Positions 9,766 to 20,091 of a stretch of DNA of 64,000 nt are shown here, one piece after another; positions within the stretch are counted from its first letter, which is position 1; each line of letters opens with the position of its first letter. The stretch comes from Sphingomonas sp. PP-CE-3G-477 (GTDB lineage Bacteria; Pseudomonadota; Alphaproteobacteria; Sphingomonadales; Sphingomonadaceae), in assembly GCF_003050745.1 (NCBI RefSeq), contig NZ_QAOF01000001.1, positions 496,001-560,000 on the forward strand, given 5' to 3'. The position numbers and the translations under genes were made by a program. The notes beneath the pieces are model-generated. The model saw only the letters and a program-made list of their open reading frames with translations. It did no database searches and was not told the origin of the DNA.

Positions 9766-11028
9766 ATGGCGAAGGTGGCACCGGAAGGGCTGATCACGGC
9801 GCTCGATATCGGGTCGTCGAAGGTTTCGGCGATGATCGCGCAGAAGGGGGACGGCGGCGAGCTGATCGTGCTCGGCACCGGCCAGCGCGAGAGCCGCGGC
9901 GTCAAGCGCGGCTATATCGCCGACATGGCGACGACCGAGGCAGCGGTGCGCGAGGCGGTCGAGCAGGCCGAGCGCATCGCCGGGATCAACATCGAGAACG
10001 TCTGGGTCGGGTTCTCGGCCGGCGGGCTCGTGTCCGACGTCGCCGAGGTCGAGTTCGAGCTTGGCGGCCACCGCGTCGAACAGCAGGATATCGACGCGTT
10101 GCTTGCCGCCGGGCGCAACTCGATCGATCCGCAGGGGCGCATGGTGCTGCACGCGCAGCCGGCGCTGTATACGCTCGATGGGCTGACGGGCGTGAAGACG
10201 CCGCTCGGTCTGCATGCCGATCGGCTCGGCGTTCACATCCATGTCGTCGCCGCGGACGGTTCGCCGGTGCGCAACCTCGATCTGTGCGTGCGGTCGGCGC
10301 ATCTCGAAGTGAAGTCGATCATCGCCTCGCCGGTCGCGACGGGCCTGGCCTGCCTCAGCGACGAGGAGCGCGAGCTTGGCGTCGCGCTGGTCGAGATGGG
10401 GGCGGGGATCACCAACGTGTCGCTGTTCGCAGGGGGCATGCTGGTCGGGCTGACCTCGATCCCGATCGGTGCGCAGGACATTACGGATGATATCGCCAGC
10501 GCATTCGGCACGCGGCGGCAGAATGCCGAGCGGATGAAGTGCTTCCACGGATCGGCCAACGCTAGCCCGCGCGATAATCACGACATGATCCCGGTCATGC
10601 CGATCTCGGCCGAGGACGGCGCGGGCGAGGGTGCGCAGATTACCAAGGCGCAGCTGATTGGCGTGATCCGCCAGCGGCTCGAGCATCAGATGGGTGAAGT
10701 GCGCAACGCGCTCACCAAGCTGAAGTTCGAGGGGCCGGTCGGGCGTCAGGTCGTGCTGACCGGCGGTGGTGCCGAGCTGAAGGGCATCGCCGACTACGCG
10801 CAACAGGCGCTCGGGCGGTCGGTGCGGATCGGTCGACCGCGTGGTCTGACCGCGCTGCCGGAAGCGCATGGCGGACCGGCTTTCGCGACGCTAGCGGGGT
10901 TGGCCTTCTACGCGGCGACCAACCCGATCGACCTTCGCGGGCTCGCGCCGCAGCGGACGACGGTGCATCGGCCAAAGGGTATGGGCATGATGCGCAAGTT
11001 GATTCAGGCGGCACGCGCGAATTATTAA
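9766..11028 (+). CDS. ftsA: FtsA, actin-like membrane tether for FtsZ
   Basis: FtsA is a cytoplasmic actin-like ATPase that tethers FtsZ to the membrane. The 420-residue protein shows the phosphate-1 loop TALDIGSSKVSAMIA near the N-terminus, the phosphate-2 segment ALVEMGAGITNVSLF and the adenosine motif VVLTGGGAELKGI, all typical of the family. The C-terminal stretch GMGMMRKLIQAARANY fits the amphipathic membrane-targeting helix. It starts one base after the ftsQ stop. A 113-nt gap separates it from ftsZ, so ftsZ probably has its own ribosome entry and possibly a promoter there. Confidence 0.97.
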   Translation: MAKVAPEGLITALDIGSSKVSAMIAQKGDGGELIVLGTGQRESRGVKRGYIADMATTEAAVREAVEQAERIAGINIENVWVGFSAGGLVSDVAEVEFELGGHRVEQQDIDALLAAGRNSIDPQGRMVLHAQPALYTLDGLTGVKTPLGLHADRLGVHIHVVAADGSPVRNLDLCVRSAHLEVKSIIASPVATGLACLSDEERELGVALVEMGAGITNVSLFAGGMLVGLTSIPIGAQDITDDIASAFGTRRQNAERMKCFHGSANASPRDNHDMIPVMPISAEDGAGEGAQITKAQLIGVIRQRLEHQMGEVRNALTKLKFEGPVGRQVVLTGGGAELKGIADYAQQALGRSVRIGRPRGLTALPEAHGGPAFATLAGLAFYAATNPIDLRGLAPQRTTVHRPKGMGMMRKLIQAARANY

Positions 11029-11141
11029 GAGTTTCGAGGGCGCTGGCGTTATTTCGGCTGGAACAGGCCGTGACGTTGGTGCACACAGATTAATCAGGGG
11101 CCCGGCCGTAGCGTATCTACCGGGTTGTGCGGAGAACGGCG

Positions 11142-12716
11142 ATGAGCATCGAATTCCTTAGTCCCGAAGTGGACGATCTGGCCCCCCGCATCGCGGTGAT
11201 CGGCGTCGGCGGCGCGGGCGGCAACGCGATCGCCAACATGATGCGGGCCGACGTCCAGGGCGTCGACTTCCTCGTGGCGAACACCGACGCGCAGGCGTTG
11301 AAGCAGTCGACCGCACCGCAGCGGATCCAGCTCGGCACCAAGATCACGCAAGGTCTCGGCGCCGGTTCGCGTCCCGAGATCGGTCGCGCGGCCGCCGAAG
11401 AGACGATCGACCAGCTCGCCAAGATGCTCGAAGGCGCGCACATGTGCTTCATCACCGCCGGCATGGGTGGTGGTACGGGTACGGGCGCGGCACCGGTCAT
11501 CGCCAAGGCGGCGCGCGACATGGGCATCCTGACGGTCGGCGTCGTGACCAAGCCGTTCGCGTTCGAAGGCAACCGTCGCGCCAAGTCGGCCGAGGGCGGC
11601 ATCGACGAGCTGCAGAAGTATGTCGACACGCTGATCGTCATCCCGAACCAGAATCTGTTCCTCATCGCCAACGCGAACACGACCTTCAAGGAAGCGTTCA
11701 CGATGGCGGACGAGGTGCTCCAGCAGGGCGTTCGCAGCATCACCGACCTGATGGTGATGCCGGGCCTCATCAACCTCGATTTTGCCGACGTCCGCTCGGT
11801 GATGCAGGAGATGGGCAAGGCAATGATGGGCACCGGCGAGGCGAGCGGCGACAACCGCGCGCTAGAAGCTGCACAGAAGGCGATCTCGAACCCGCTGCTC
11901 GAGGGCGTCAGCATGCGCGGCGCGAAGGGCGTCATCATCTCGATCACCGGCGGCGACGACATGCGCCTGCTCGAAGTCGACGAAGCCGCGAATCATATCC
12001 GCGATCTGGTCGATCCCGATGCGAACATCATCTGGGGTTCGGCGTTCAACCAGGAGCTCGAGGGCAAGATCCGCGTCTCGGTCGTCGCGACCGGGATCGA
12101 TGCCGATGCGCGCCCGCCGGAAGTCGCACCTGAGCCAACCCGCTCGTTCAGTTTCGGATCGCGCAAGACCGACGAGAACACCTCGTTCCGTCCGAGCGAG
12201 CCTGCCGCTTCGTCGGCCGCGCCTGCTGCGTCGTCCGCCGACGAAGAGCCGCTCGACCTGAACGCGTCGTCGGAAGTCGAGCCATCGGCGTCGAAGTCGG
12301 ATGACGAGCTGGTGCTCGGTGCCGAGACGATGGTGCCGCAGGCCGCGCCTGCGCCGGTTGCTCCTGCTCCTCAGCCTGCTCCCGCGCCGCGCACGTATGG
12401 CGACGAGCCTTACGGTCGTGGTCCGATCGCGCGTCCGGCTTCGGCATCGTCGGTGCCCGCTCGCGCACCGATCGCGCCGGCTGTTCCGGTGCCGACGCCG
12501 GCTGCCGACGAAGGTGGCGCACGTCGCCGCTGGCTCGCTCCGGGTGCCGAGGCTGCCCCCGAGGCGGTGCCGGCCGCACCGCGCGTGAAGCTCGGCGGTA
12601 CGCTGTTCGAGCGCATGTCGAACGCGGCACGCGGTGCTGCGAAGGAAGACGGCGAAGCGGCCCCTCAGGATCCGCTCGACATCCCCCGCTTCCTGCATCG
12701 TCAGAACAACCAGTAA
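11142..12716 (+). CDS. ftsZ: FtsZ, tubulin-like division GTPase
   Basis: FtsZ polymerises into the cytokinetic ring. The ATG at 11142 is preferred over the GTG at 11127 because GGAGA at 11131-11135 lies 6 nt before it and the protein then starts [21 protein letters not shown]. The GTP-binding tubulin signature [10 protein letters not shown] and the T7-loop-like [11 protein letters not shown] are present. After the globular core (about 320 residues) comes an unusually long Pro/Ala/Ser linker of about 180 residues, as in alphaproteobacteria. It ends in the partner-binding peptide DIPRFLHRQ. Total 524 residues. Confidence 0.97.
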   Translation: MSIEFLSPEVDDLAPRIAVIGVGGAGGNAIANMMRADVQGVDFLVANTDAQALKQSTAPQRIQLGTKITQGLGAGSRPEIGRAAAEETIDQLAKMLEGAHMCFITAGMGGGTGTGAAPVIAKAARDMGILTVGVVTKPFAFEGNRRAKSAEGGIDELQKYVDTLIVIPNQNLFLIANANTTFKEAFTMADEVLQQGVRSITDLMVMPGLINLDFADVRSVMQEMGKAMMGTGEASGDNRALEAAQKAISNPLLEGVSMRGAKGVIISITGGDDMRLLEVDEAANHIRDLVDPDANIIWGSAFNQELEGKIRVSVVATGIDADARPPEVAPEPTRSFSFGSRKTDENTSFRPSEPAASSAAPAASSADEEPLDLNASSEVEPSASKSDDELVLGAETMVPQAAPAPVAPAPQPAPAPRTYGDEPYGRGPIARPASASSVPARAPIAPAVPVPTPAADEGGARRRWLAPGAEAAPEAVPAAPRVKLGGTLFERMSNAARGAAKEDGEAAPQDPLDIPRFLHRQNNQ

Positions 12717-12758
12717 GTCGGGAACATCTCGACTTATCAATATCTTGCACGATCCAGC

Positions 12759-12880
12759 CCTGACCTCCCCTCTCCCATCGGGAGAGGGGGATACGCCAGA
12801 GGCGGCGACGAGTGAGGGCATGTCGAGCAGGGCTTTCGCGCTTGCGTGCGCAAAACCCTGCATTCGTCGCCGCCCCAGCC
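12759..12880. repeat. Structured intergenic region after ftsZ with nested inverted repeats
   Basis: The 234-nt gap after ftsZ has no gene. A first hairpin pairs CCCCTCTCCC with GGGAGAGGGG (12767-12789). A second, larger one pairs GGCGGCGACGAGTG (12801-12814) with CATTCGTCGCCGCC (12861-12874), with an inner near-palindrome GCAGGG...CCCTGC at 12828-12861. It may act as terminator or mRNA end for the dcw operon, or be another interspersed repeat. No poly-T tract follows. Confidence 0.6.
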
Positions 12881-12950
12881 CAGTTCGCCGCGCGCATGCG
12901 TGCGAGACATTGCCGGTTCGGTCGGGCTGGCGTCTAGACAGTTGAACCTC

Positions 12951-15122
12951 ATGACCCGGTCCTCCCATCATATCCTGACCGCCGCGCTGGCCCTCGTGCT
13001 TGCGGCCGTGCCAGCCGCCGCGTCTGCGCAAGCCGTCGTCCAGGCGATCCCCGGCACGACCGACGCGGACAAGCTCGGCGACGTGATGCGCCAGCTCGCC
13101 AGCAACCCGCGCAACATCGACGCGCTGATCAAGGCGGGCGATCTTTCGATGGGCCTGGGCGATCTTAGCGGTGCCGCGGCATTGTTTGCGCGGGCGGAAA
13201 AGGTGAACCCGCGCGATGGTCGCGCCAAGGCGGGGATGGCGTCGATCCTCGTCCGGTCCGAGCGTCCGGGCGAAGCGCTCCGCTATTATGCGCAGGCGGA
13301 GGGCCTCGGCCTCGACCCGCGCAACTTCGCCGCCGATCGCGGGCTCGCCTACGACCTGATCGGCCAGCAGGATCGGGCGCAGCGCGACTACCGCGTGGCA
13401 CTCCGCGATGCGCCCGACGACGAGACGACGCGGCGCTATGCCTTGTCGCTCGGTATCTCGGGCAAGCCAGAGCTCGCGGTCCAGCAGCTAAATCCGCTTC
13501 TGCTCAAGAGCGACCGCGGCGCATGGCGATCCCGCGCCTTCATCCTCGCGATGAACGGCGATGTCGCCGGCGCTGAGAAGATCGCGACGACGATGATGCC
13601 CGCAGGCACCGCCCAAGGCCTGCAACCCTTCTTCCAGCGCCTGCCCAACCTGCCGGCGAGCGACCGCGCCTTCGCGGTGCATTTCGGCGAAGTCCACGCG
13701 ACGCCTGCACGCCTCGCTGATGCGCGCATGGCCCCGCCACTGGGCGTGCTTGCTGCAGACCCGACCGCGCCGGTCATGATGGCAGCCGTCACACCGCAGC
13801 CTGCGGTCACGGCCAAGACCGGCAAGAAGGACAAGCGCGATCGCCGCTCGAACCGCGACCGTGTCCAGATGGCCGCGGTGACGCGACCGTCGTTGACACC
13901 AGTACCTGTGACAACGTCGGCACCGGTCCCGCCGGTCGCCACCCCACCACGTACGCTGACGACGGTCCCTGCGCCCAGCACCTACGCCGCCCCCGTCCAG
14001 CTCGCAGCAGCGCCGATGCAGATGGTCCAGCCCTTGCCGGCCCGCACGGTGCAGCCTGTGCCGCGGCCAAGCTATTCCGCGCCGACCGTGACGCTTCCTG
14101 GCGCGCGTACCAACCCGGCCGCGGAAACGAACTCCGTCGTCTCAGCGACCATTCAGCCGAGCGCGTCGCCGGTTGTCCGTACGATCCCGACGCCGTCGCC
14201 AGCAGGAACTCTCCCCCCACGCGTGGCCACGCAGATGGCGGCGATCCCGGTAGGGCAAACACGAGCCGATCCGACCCGTACGGCGAATGCGCTCGCAGCA
14301 TCGGCAGCGGCGCCGCCGTCGGTTTCGCCGCTACCGACTCCGATACAGCAGGCGCCCGTTCAGCAGGTCGCCCCAACGCAGAGTGCCAGCGCCGAGACGC
14401 CGACACCCGGCTTCAGCAGTTCGTCCACGCCCGCACCGGTGGCTGCCACCCTGCCACCACGGACTCACGCAGTCGCCGCGAGTGAGGACTCGATTCTCGC
14501 GCGGATCGTCGCTGGCCTGTCGATCCCCGCGTCCGAGCTCGACGTCGCGCCGATGCATCCCGCGCCGGTCGTCACGCCCGCCACTATCCCGGTCTCGGAT
14601 GATTCCGAACGCGTGCTCGTCGAAGCAAAGGCCAAGACCGAGCGCGACGCTGCGGCGAAGGCGATCGCCGCCAAGACGCTGGCCGCGGACAAGCTCGCAG
14701 CCGACAAGAAGGCGGCGCTCGACAAGAAGGCCGCGGCGAAAAAGGCGATCGCCGACAAGAAGGCGCTGGCCGAGAAGAAGGCCGCCGCCGCCGAGAAGCT
14801 TGCCGCCGACAAGGCTGCGGCGGAGGAAAAGCGGATCGCCCGCGCCAATCCTGCGCGGACCTGGGTGCAGGTGTCGACCGGCGCGACCGAGGGCGATCTG
14901 CCCAAGGCGTGGAAGAAGGCGAAGGCCAAGGCACCGACCGTGTTCGGCGCTCGCGGCGGCTGGACCGCACCTTGGAAGGCGACCAACCGCGTGCTCGCCG
15001 GCCCGTTCAAGACCGATGCCGAGGCGCGGACCTTCGTCAATCAGCTTGCCAAGGAAGGCGTCTCGACGTTCACCTTCACCAGCGATCCCGGCGAGATCAT
15101 TACGAAGCTCCCCGCGAAGTGA
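12951..15122 (+). CDS. Secreted TPR and SPOR-domain protein
   Basis: The start at 12951 gives 723 residues with a Sec signal peptide ([23 protein letters not shown]). Residues about 40-250 form TPR-like helical repeats ([21 protein letters not shown] and similar). A long Pro/Thr/Ala-rich disordered stretch follows, then a Lys/Ala-rich coiled coil of about 60 residues (repeats of ADKKA). The C-terminal 75 residues, beginning [10 protein letters not shown] and containing [19 protein letters not shown], fit a SPOR domain that binds denuded glycan at the septum. The role is likely envelope or division related and periplasmic. The stop overlaps the GTG of dgt by 4 nt. The exact partner is unknown. 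Confidence 0.85.
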   Translation: MTRSSHHILTAALALVLAAVPAAASAQAVVQAIPGTTDADKLGDVMRQLASNPRNIDALIKAGDLSMGLGDLSGAAALFARAEKVNPRDGRAKAGMASILVRSERPGEALRYYAQAEGLGLDPRNFAADRGLAYDLIGQQDRAQRDYRVALRDAPDDETTRRYALSLGISGKPELAVQQLNPLLLKSDRGAWRSRAFILAMNGDVAGAEKIATTMMPAGTAQGLQPFFQRLPNLPASDRAFAVHFGEVHATPARLADARMAPPLGVLAADPTAPVMMAAVTPQPAVTAKTGKKDKRDRRSNRDRVQMAAVTRPSLTPVPVTTSAPVPPVATPPRTLTTVPAPSTYAAPVQLAAAPMQMVQPLPARTVQPVPRPSYSAPTVTLPGARTNPAAETNSVVSATIQPSASPVVRTIPTPSPAGTLPPRVATQMAAIPVGQTRADPTRTANALAASAAAPPSVSPLPTPIQQAPVQQVAPTQSASAETPTPGFSSSSTPAPVAATLPPRTHAVAASEDSILARIVAGLSIPASELDVAPMHPAPVVTPATIPVSDDSERVLVEAKAKTERDAAAKAIAAKTLAADKLAADKKAALDKKAAAKKAIADKKALAEKKAAAAEKLAADKAAAEEKRIARANPARTWVQVSTGATEGDLPKAWKKAKAKAPTVFGARGGWTAPWKATNRVLAGPFKTDAEARTFVNQLAKEGVSTFTFTSDPGEIITKLPAK

Positions 15123-16285
15123 GCTATCGCGCGCCCTGGGCATCGGACCCGGCGCGCAGCAAAGGACGGCTTCACGAGGAACAGAACGGGTCCGTCCGTG
15201 GTCCGCGCGATGCCTTCCACCGCGACCGCGACCGGATCATCCACTCGATCAGCTTCCGCCGCCTGCGCCACAAGACGCAGGTGTTCATGGCCCCCGACGG
15301 CGATCATTTCCGCGTCCGCCTGACGCACAGCCTGGAGGTCGCGCAGATCGGCCGGACGATCGCGCGGACGCTCGCACTGAACGAGGATCTGACCGAGGCG
15401 CTATGTCTCGCACACGACATCGGCCATCCGCCGTTCGGCCATGCCGGCGAGGATGCGTTGAAGGCGGCGCTGACCGGGCAGGGTGGGTTCGATCACAACG
15501 GCCACACGCTGCGCACGTTGATGACGATCGAGCGGCCCTACCCGTTATGGAACGGGCTGAACCTGACATGGGAAACGCTCGAAGGTCTCGCCAAGCATAA
15601 CGGCCCGGTGCGGCATCCGGGATGGGCTCTGGCCGCGGCGGATGCCGAGTTCGGCCTCGCGCTGACCAGCTTTTCGTCGCTGGAGGCGCAGGTCGCAGCG
15701 ATCGCCGACGATATCGCCTACGACAATCACGACATCGACGATGGTCTTCGCGCAGGATTGCTGACGCTCGACCAGATGCTCGCGGTGCCGCTGGTGGCGC
15801 GCGGCTGGGACGATGTGCGGGGGCGCTTTCCCGATATCGAGCCGAAGCGTCTGGTCGGCGAACTGGTTCGCACGCAGATCGGGACGATGGTCAACGACCT
15901 CATCGCGGAGACGCGCGAGCGGATCGCGGCGAGCGGCGTCACCAGCGTCGACGACGTCCGCGATGCAGGCCAATGCCTGGTCGGCTTCTCGCCTGAGATG
16001 CGCGAGGCGGAGCGCGACCTGAAGCGGTTCATGTACGCCAATCTCTATCACCACCCGCGCCAGCTTGCCGCGGCGGATGCGGCACACGGAATCGTCTCAG
16101 GCCTGTTCGCGGTCTATCGCGACGATCCTATGACCATGCCCGAGGAATGGCGCGACCGCCTGCCTGCGGACGATCCCGATCGCAGCCGGCACATCGCCGA
16201 CTTCATCGCCGGCATGACCGACCGCTACGCCGTGTCGCGCTACCGCGAACTGGTCGGCCCGATAGACTTGCCTGAAGGGTTTTAG
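15119..16285 (+). CDS. dgt: Deoxyguanosinetriphosphate triphosphohydrolase-like HD protein
   Basis: HD-domain dNTPase that hydrolyses dGTP (and in this subfamily other dNTPs) to the nucleoside plus triphosphate. The GTG at 15119 overlaps the upstream stop (GTGA) and gives 388 residues starting [17 protein letters not shown]. The N-terminal [14 protein letters not shown] segment, the first metal ligand in [17 protein letters not shown] and the HD pair in [14 protein letters not shown] mark the family. The length fits the shorter alphaproteobacterial type. It is followed by a strong hairpin terminator shared with the convergent small gene. Confidence 0.93.
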   Translation: MSYRAPWASDPARSKGRLHEEQNGSVRGPRDAFHRDRDRIIHSISFRRLRHKTQVFMAPDGDHFRVRLTHSLEVAQIGRTIARTLALNEDLTEALCLAHDIGHPPFGHAGEDALKAALTGQGGFDHNGHTLRTLMTIERPYPLWNGLNLTWETLEGLAKHNGPVRHPGWALAAADAEFGLALTSFSSLEAQVAAIADDIAYDNHDIDDGLRAGLLTLDQMLAVPLVARGWDDVRGRFPDIEPKRLVGELVRTQIGTMVNDLIAETRERIAASGVTSVDDVRDAGQCLVGFSPEMREAERDLKRFMYANLYHHPRQLAAADAAHGIVSGLFAVYRDDPMTMPEEWRDRLPADDPDRSRHIADFIAGMTDRYAVSRYRELVGPIDLPEGF

Positions 16286-16332
16286 GTCGTGGCGTCCGTA
16301 TGACGGGCGTCGAGACTAACCCGAGCCGAACG

Positions 16333-16370
16333 AAAAACGGCGGCCGGACCGAGGTCCGACCGCCGTTTTC
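16333..16370. terminator. Bidirectional terminator between dgt and a small secreted protein gene
   Basis: A 15-bp stem pairs AACGGCGGCCGGACC with GGTCCGACCGCCGTT around a GA loop, with one wobble. It has A residues on the left and T residues on the right, so it can stop transcripts from both sides. Confidence 0.9.
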
Positions 16371-16390
16371 GTTATCGTTGCAGCCGCAGT

Positions 16391-16684
16391 TTAGCGCGCG
16401 ACGGCAGCGACCCCGCCTGCCGCACCGGTAGCTTCGGCGGTCTTGAACGCGACCGGGACGCCGGCCGACACGCCCGACACACGGTCGCCGCGAACGATCA
16501 GATGGAAAGCCTGGCCCGACGGATAGCGGCGACCGTCGATCACCTGGCGACCACCCTGCTGGGTCGACGTGTAAATGTAGGTGCTGCCCTCATGAACGAA
16601 GCTCTGCTTGCTCTCGGCGGCCATGCCGATGGTCGACGTGAGGGCGGCCGCTGCTGCTGCGATGATCTTGATGGTGTTGCGCAT
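16391..16684 (-). CDS. Small secreted hypothetical protein
   Basis: The 97-residue product has a clear Sec signal peptide (MRNTIKIIAAAAAALTSTIGMAA, cleavage after AMAA-like GMAA). The mature part is about 75 residues with VHEGSTYIYTST and IDGRRYPSGQAFHLIVRGDRVSG. I recognise no characterised family. It is probably periplasmic. It ends against the dgt terminator. The 237-nt gap upstream toward argS is divergent and should hold promoters for both genes; I could not assign boxes. Confidence 0.7.
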   Translation of the reverse strand: MRNTIKIIAAAAAALTSTIGMAAESKQSFVHEGSTYIYTSTQQGGRQVIDGRRYPSGQAFHLIVRGDRVSGVSAGVPVAFKTAEATGAAGGVAAVAR

Positions 16685-16921
16685 GATCGTGTCTCCCGCG
16701 TGTTGCGTTGAGCCGGATCAGGTCCTGTCCCAACTCTCGATACGAGAAATATTGCAGTGCAGCATAAACGGCAATTGCAAAGCAGACTGTCACGATTGCA
16801 GCTTATGCAACGGCCGATGATCGAACACCTGAGCAGGCGGATCAGCGCGACGCGGGATAAAAATTGAGCGTCGCGCTGCGATGGGCTAAAGCGCCCGCTT
16901 CCTTACGATACCGGAATTACC

Positions 16922-18646
16922 ATGACGCTCTACGCCCGTTTCGCCGCGCATATCGATGCGGCGCTCGACACCCTGACCGAAGCGGGAACGCTGCCGGCTG
17001 GGCTCGACCGCAAGAACGTCACGGTCGAGCCGCCGCGCGACACGAGCCACGGCGATCTCGCGACCAACGCTGCAATGGTCCTGGCCAAGCCCGCCAAGAC
17101 CAATCCGCGCGTTCTCGCCGATGCGCTGGTCGTCGAACTGTCGAAGCTCGAGGACGTCGCCTCGGCGAGCGTCGCGGGACCCGGCTTCATCAACATGAAG
17201 CTGACCGACGACGCCTGGCGCGCCGAACTGGCCGCGATCCCCGAGGCGGGCGCCGACTACGGCCGGTCGAAGCAGGGCGACGGGATCACCGTCAACATCG
17301 AGTATGTGTCGGCAAACCCGACCGGCCCGATGCACATGGGGCATTGCCGCGGTGCGGTCGTCGGCGATGCGCTGGCCAGCCTGCTCGAATTCGCCGGCCA
17401 CAAGGTGATCCGCGAATATTACGTCAACGATGCCGGTGGTCAGGTCGACGTGCTCGCGCGCTCCGTCCACCTCCGTTACCGCGAAGCGCTCGGCGAAACC
17501 GTCGAGATTCCCGAGGGCCTGTACCCCGGCGACTATCTCGTCCCCGTCGGCCAGTCGCTCGCGAAGGAGTTCGGCGAACGCTATGTCGGCGCGCCCGAGA
17601 GCGAATGGCTGGTCGTCTTCCGCACGCAGGCGGTCGCGGCGATGATGGTGATGATCCGTGCCGATCTGGCGTTGCTCGGGATCGAGCACGAGGTGTTCGC
17701 GTCGGAGGCCGAACTTCAGGCTGCGAAGAAGCCTGAGGCAGCCGAGGCGGAATTGCGGTCGCGCGATCTCGTCTACGACGGCGTGCTCGAAGCGCCGAAG
17801 GGCGAGACGACCGACGATTGGGAGCCGGTCGAGCTGCCGCTGTTCCGCTCGTCGCAGTTCGGCGACGACCAGGATCGCCCGATCAAGAAGTCGAACGGGT
17901 CGTGGACCTATTTCGGCGCCGATCTCGCCTATCATTTCCAGAAGAGCCAGAGCGCCGACCAGCTGATCGACATCTGGGGCGCGGATCATGGCGGCACGGT
18001 CAAGCGGATCGTCGCGGCGGTGGCGGCGCTGACCGGCGGCAAGACGCGGTTCGACGTCAAGCTCGTCCAGATGGTCCGGCTGTTGCGCAACGGCGAGCCG
18101 GTCAAGATGTCGAAGCGGTCGGGCAATTTCGTCACGCTGGCGGATGTCGTGCGTGAGGTCGGCAAGGATGTCGTGCGCTTCACGATGCTGACGCGGCGGT
18201 CGGATGCGCAGATGGATTTCGACTTTGCCAAGGTGGTCGAGGCGTCGAAGGACAACCCGGTTTTCTACGTCCAGTACGCGCACGCCCGCATCGCATCGCT
18301 GCATCGGCGTGCGGAAGAGGCGGGAATCACGCCTATTTCTGCGGATTTGTCCCGGCTTGATACGGACGAACTTGCTCTCGTACAGCTTGCAGCGCAGTTT
18401 CCGCGGCTCATCGAGATCGCCTCGACCGCGCGCGAACCACACAGAATCGCGTTTTATCTCTATGACTTGGCGGCAGCGTTCCACGCGCTATGGAATGTCG
18501 GAAACGACCGGCCCGACCGTCGTTTCCTGGTGATCGAGGATCCACAGGCGACCGCGGCACGCCTTTTCTTGGCGTCCGCTATAGGGCAGATTATTCATAA
18601 CGGCCTCGCCATCATGGGTGTCGAAGCGGTTTCGGAGATGAAGTGA
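16922..18646 (+). CDS. argS: Arginyl-tRNA synthetase
   Basis: Class I aminoacyl-tRNA synthetase charging tRNA-Arg. The 574-residue product has the HIGH-type motif in SANPTGPMHMGHCRGAV, a KMSK loop in KMSKRSGNFVTL (unusual for ArgS of E. coli type but common elsewhere) and the C-terminal helical DALR anticodon-binding domain (HARIASLHRRAEE onward). The N-terminal additional domain is present. The start ATG follows a short leader. The stop overlaps the downstream SPOR gene by 4 nt, a conserved arrangement in sphingomonads. Confidence 0.97.
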   Translation: MTLYARFAAHIDAALDTLTEAGTLPAGLDRKNVTVEPPRDTSHGDLATNAAMVLAKPAKTNPRVLADALVVELSKLEDVASASVAGPGFINMKLTDDAWRAELAAIPEAGADYGRSKQGDGITVNIEYVSANPTGPMHMGHCRGAVVGDALASLLEFAGHKVIREYYVNDAGGQVDVLARSVHLRYREALGETVEIPEGLYPGDYLVPVGQSLAKEFGERYVGAPESEWLVVFRTQAVAAMMVMIRADLALLGIEHEVFASEAELQAAKKPEAAEAELRSRDLVYDGVLEAPKGETTDDWEPVELPLFRSSQFGDDQDRPIKKSNGSWTYFGADLAYHFQKSQSADQLIDIWGADHGGTVKRIVAAVAALTGGKTRFDVKLVQMVRLLRNGEPVKMSKRSGNFVTLADVVREVGKDVVRFTMLTRRSDAQMDFDFAKVVEASKDNPVFYVQYAHARIASLHRRAEEAGITPISADLSRLDTDELALVQLAAQFPRLIEIASTAREPHRIAFYLYDLAAAFHALWNVGNDRPDRRFLVIEDPQATAARLFLASAIGQIIHNGLAIMGVEAVSEMK

Positions 18647-19365
18647 TGGCCGAAGATATGGATCTGCGCGAGGAAGACCGGCTCCCCTGGCTCGAAACCG
18701 TCGAGCCGGACGAGCAGGAAACCGTTGGCATCGGCCGCGTCATTGCGCTCGTCGTGCTCGGTCTCGCGGTGCTCGCGGCGATCATCTTCGGTATCTACAA
18801 GCTGCAACAGCGCGCGCCGACGGGCGACGGCCAGATGATCGCCGCGCAGGAAGGCGACTACAAGGTCAAGCCCGACGACGCCGGCGGCCTGAAGGTCAAG
18901 GGCGAGGGCGATTCGGCGATCGCGACCAGTGCGGGGAAGTCGGGTAACGGCGCGATCGATCTGCGCGGCGTGCCGGAAGCGCCGGTCGACGGCAAGCGTG
19001 CGGTCGCGGCCAAGGCTGACGACGCAGCGGGTCGCAACGCGGTCGCACAGGTTCCTGCCTCGGGGGGGCGGCTGGTCGCCACGGCACCGCTATCAGCGTC
19101 GAAGCCGAGTGGCGCTGGCGCGGCTACTGGCGGTTCGCTCGTCCAGCTCGGTGCGTATCCGAGCGAAGCAGTCGCCAACGCGGCCTGGACGAACTTCTCG
19201 AAGCGGTTCGCGTATGTCGGCGCGCTCGGCAAGTCGGTCCAGCCGGTCGCGACTGGCGGTCGGACCCTGTATCGTCTGCGCGTGAACGCGGGCAGCGCGA
19301 ACCAAGCGGCGGATATCTGTGGCCGGTTGCGGGTCGCTGGCGAGACTTGCTTCGTCGCCAGCTAA
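18643..19365 (+). CDS. Membrane-anchored SPOR-domain protein
   Basis: A 240-residue bitopic protein. About 30 acidic cytoplasmic residues (MAEDMDLREEDRLPWLE) are followed by a transmembrane helix (GRVIALVVLGLAVLAAIIFG), a flexible periplasmic linker and a C-terminal SPOR domain. The SPOR domain starts GGSLVQLGAYPSEAVANAAW and ends with the paired Cys of ADICGRLRVAGETCFV. SPOR domains bind peptidoglycan strands lacking stem peptides at the division site. It is coupled to argS by a 4-nt overlap. In related genomes nagZ commonly follows, but not here: the next 225 bases hold no gene. Confidence 0.88.
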   Translation: MMAEDMDLREEDRLPWLETVEPDEQETVGIGRVIALVVLGLAVLAAIIFGIYKLQQRAPTGDGQMIAAQEGDYKVKPDDAGGLKVKGEGDSAIATSAGKSGNGAIDLRGVPEAPVDGKRAVAAKADDAAGRNAVAQVPASGGRLVATAPLSASKPSGAGAATGGSLVQLGAYPSEAVANAAWTNFSKRFAYVGALGKSVQPVATGGRTLYRLRVNAGSANQAADICGRLRVAGETCFVAS

Positions 19366-19590
19366 GAGCTGTGGCGATCGGCGGGAGCTTACTGTTTGCC
19401 GCAGACCCTGGCTGAACGCCGGTTGTCATAGATCTATTTGTTGCGCGCGGTTTCGGTGGCGTGATGACACCGCCAAGGTGCGTCCGGCCTCGCGCACGGC
19501 GCTCTGCTTGAGGTTGCGCGGCGCGTTACAGTCGCGCGACGCTATGGCACAGTCGATCGTCTTTGCCGGGCTTGGCGACCCGCTAGGGCA

Positions 19591-19863
19591 TCACACCACG
19601 CGACGATGCTTTCCACCGTATTTACGCCCGATATAATCGCCGATCTGTGCGACTTCGGTGGCTGCGGCGAGCGCGCCATTCATCTGGCAAGGGAGCGGAT
19701 CGCTATCGTGATTGGCGACCCGGGCCTGAACCTTGTCGCACAACTCCTCGATATCCGCGCGAGAGAGAACGTTCTTCTCTCGCAGCAGGCAGATGAGGCT
19801 TTGCAGGATGACCAGGTTTTTGTCCTCGGGGTCTGCTTCGAGTTTCAGGGGCGTTGCCATCAT
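19591..19863 (-). CDS. Hypothetical 90-residue soluble protein
   Basis: The product is mostly helical and acidic, with a core ILQSLICLLREKNVLSRADI and a second helix EELCDKVQARVANH, and a basic C-terminus (GRKYGGKHRRVV). There is no signal peptide or membrane helix. Two adjacent ATG codons open the frame behind a GGAGAGG ribosome site. I do not recognise a characterised family. It is isolated between the argS/SPOR operon (convergent, 225-nt gap without features) and rnr (divergent, 228-nt gap that should hold both promoters). Confidence 0.65.
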   Translation of the reverse strand: MMATPLKLEADPEDKNLVILQSLICLLREKNVLSRADIEELCDKVQARVANHDSDPLPCQMNGALAAATEVAQIGDYIGRKYGGKHRRVV

Positions 19864-20091
19864 GCCTCTCCTTCAATGTTTTCAGTAGACTATGCCGATC
19901 TGGACCCGTTGCAAGCCCTAAAGCTAAAAATGGCGTACCGATTGCTCGAAACTGGAGGGCTATCCTTCTGGCCGGCAGGCGTTTCGGGCGTCAATTCCGT
20001 ACCGGATAAGTTATCGGCCATTCCTTCCGGATGCTGTCGGTCCGAGTGAAGCCGGGGTGACGGAACGGGTTGGCGTGCTTATCTGTGTGCG

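Noticed and set aside
19606..20049. 147-codon plus-strand ORF opposite the 90-residue gene
   Set aside because: No ribosome site, and its first part is antisense to a better supported small gene.
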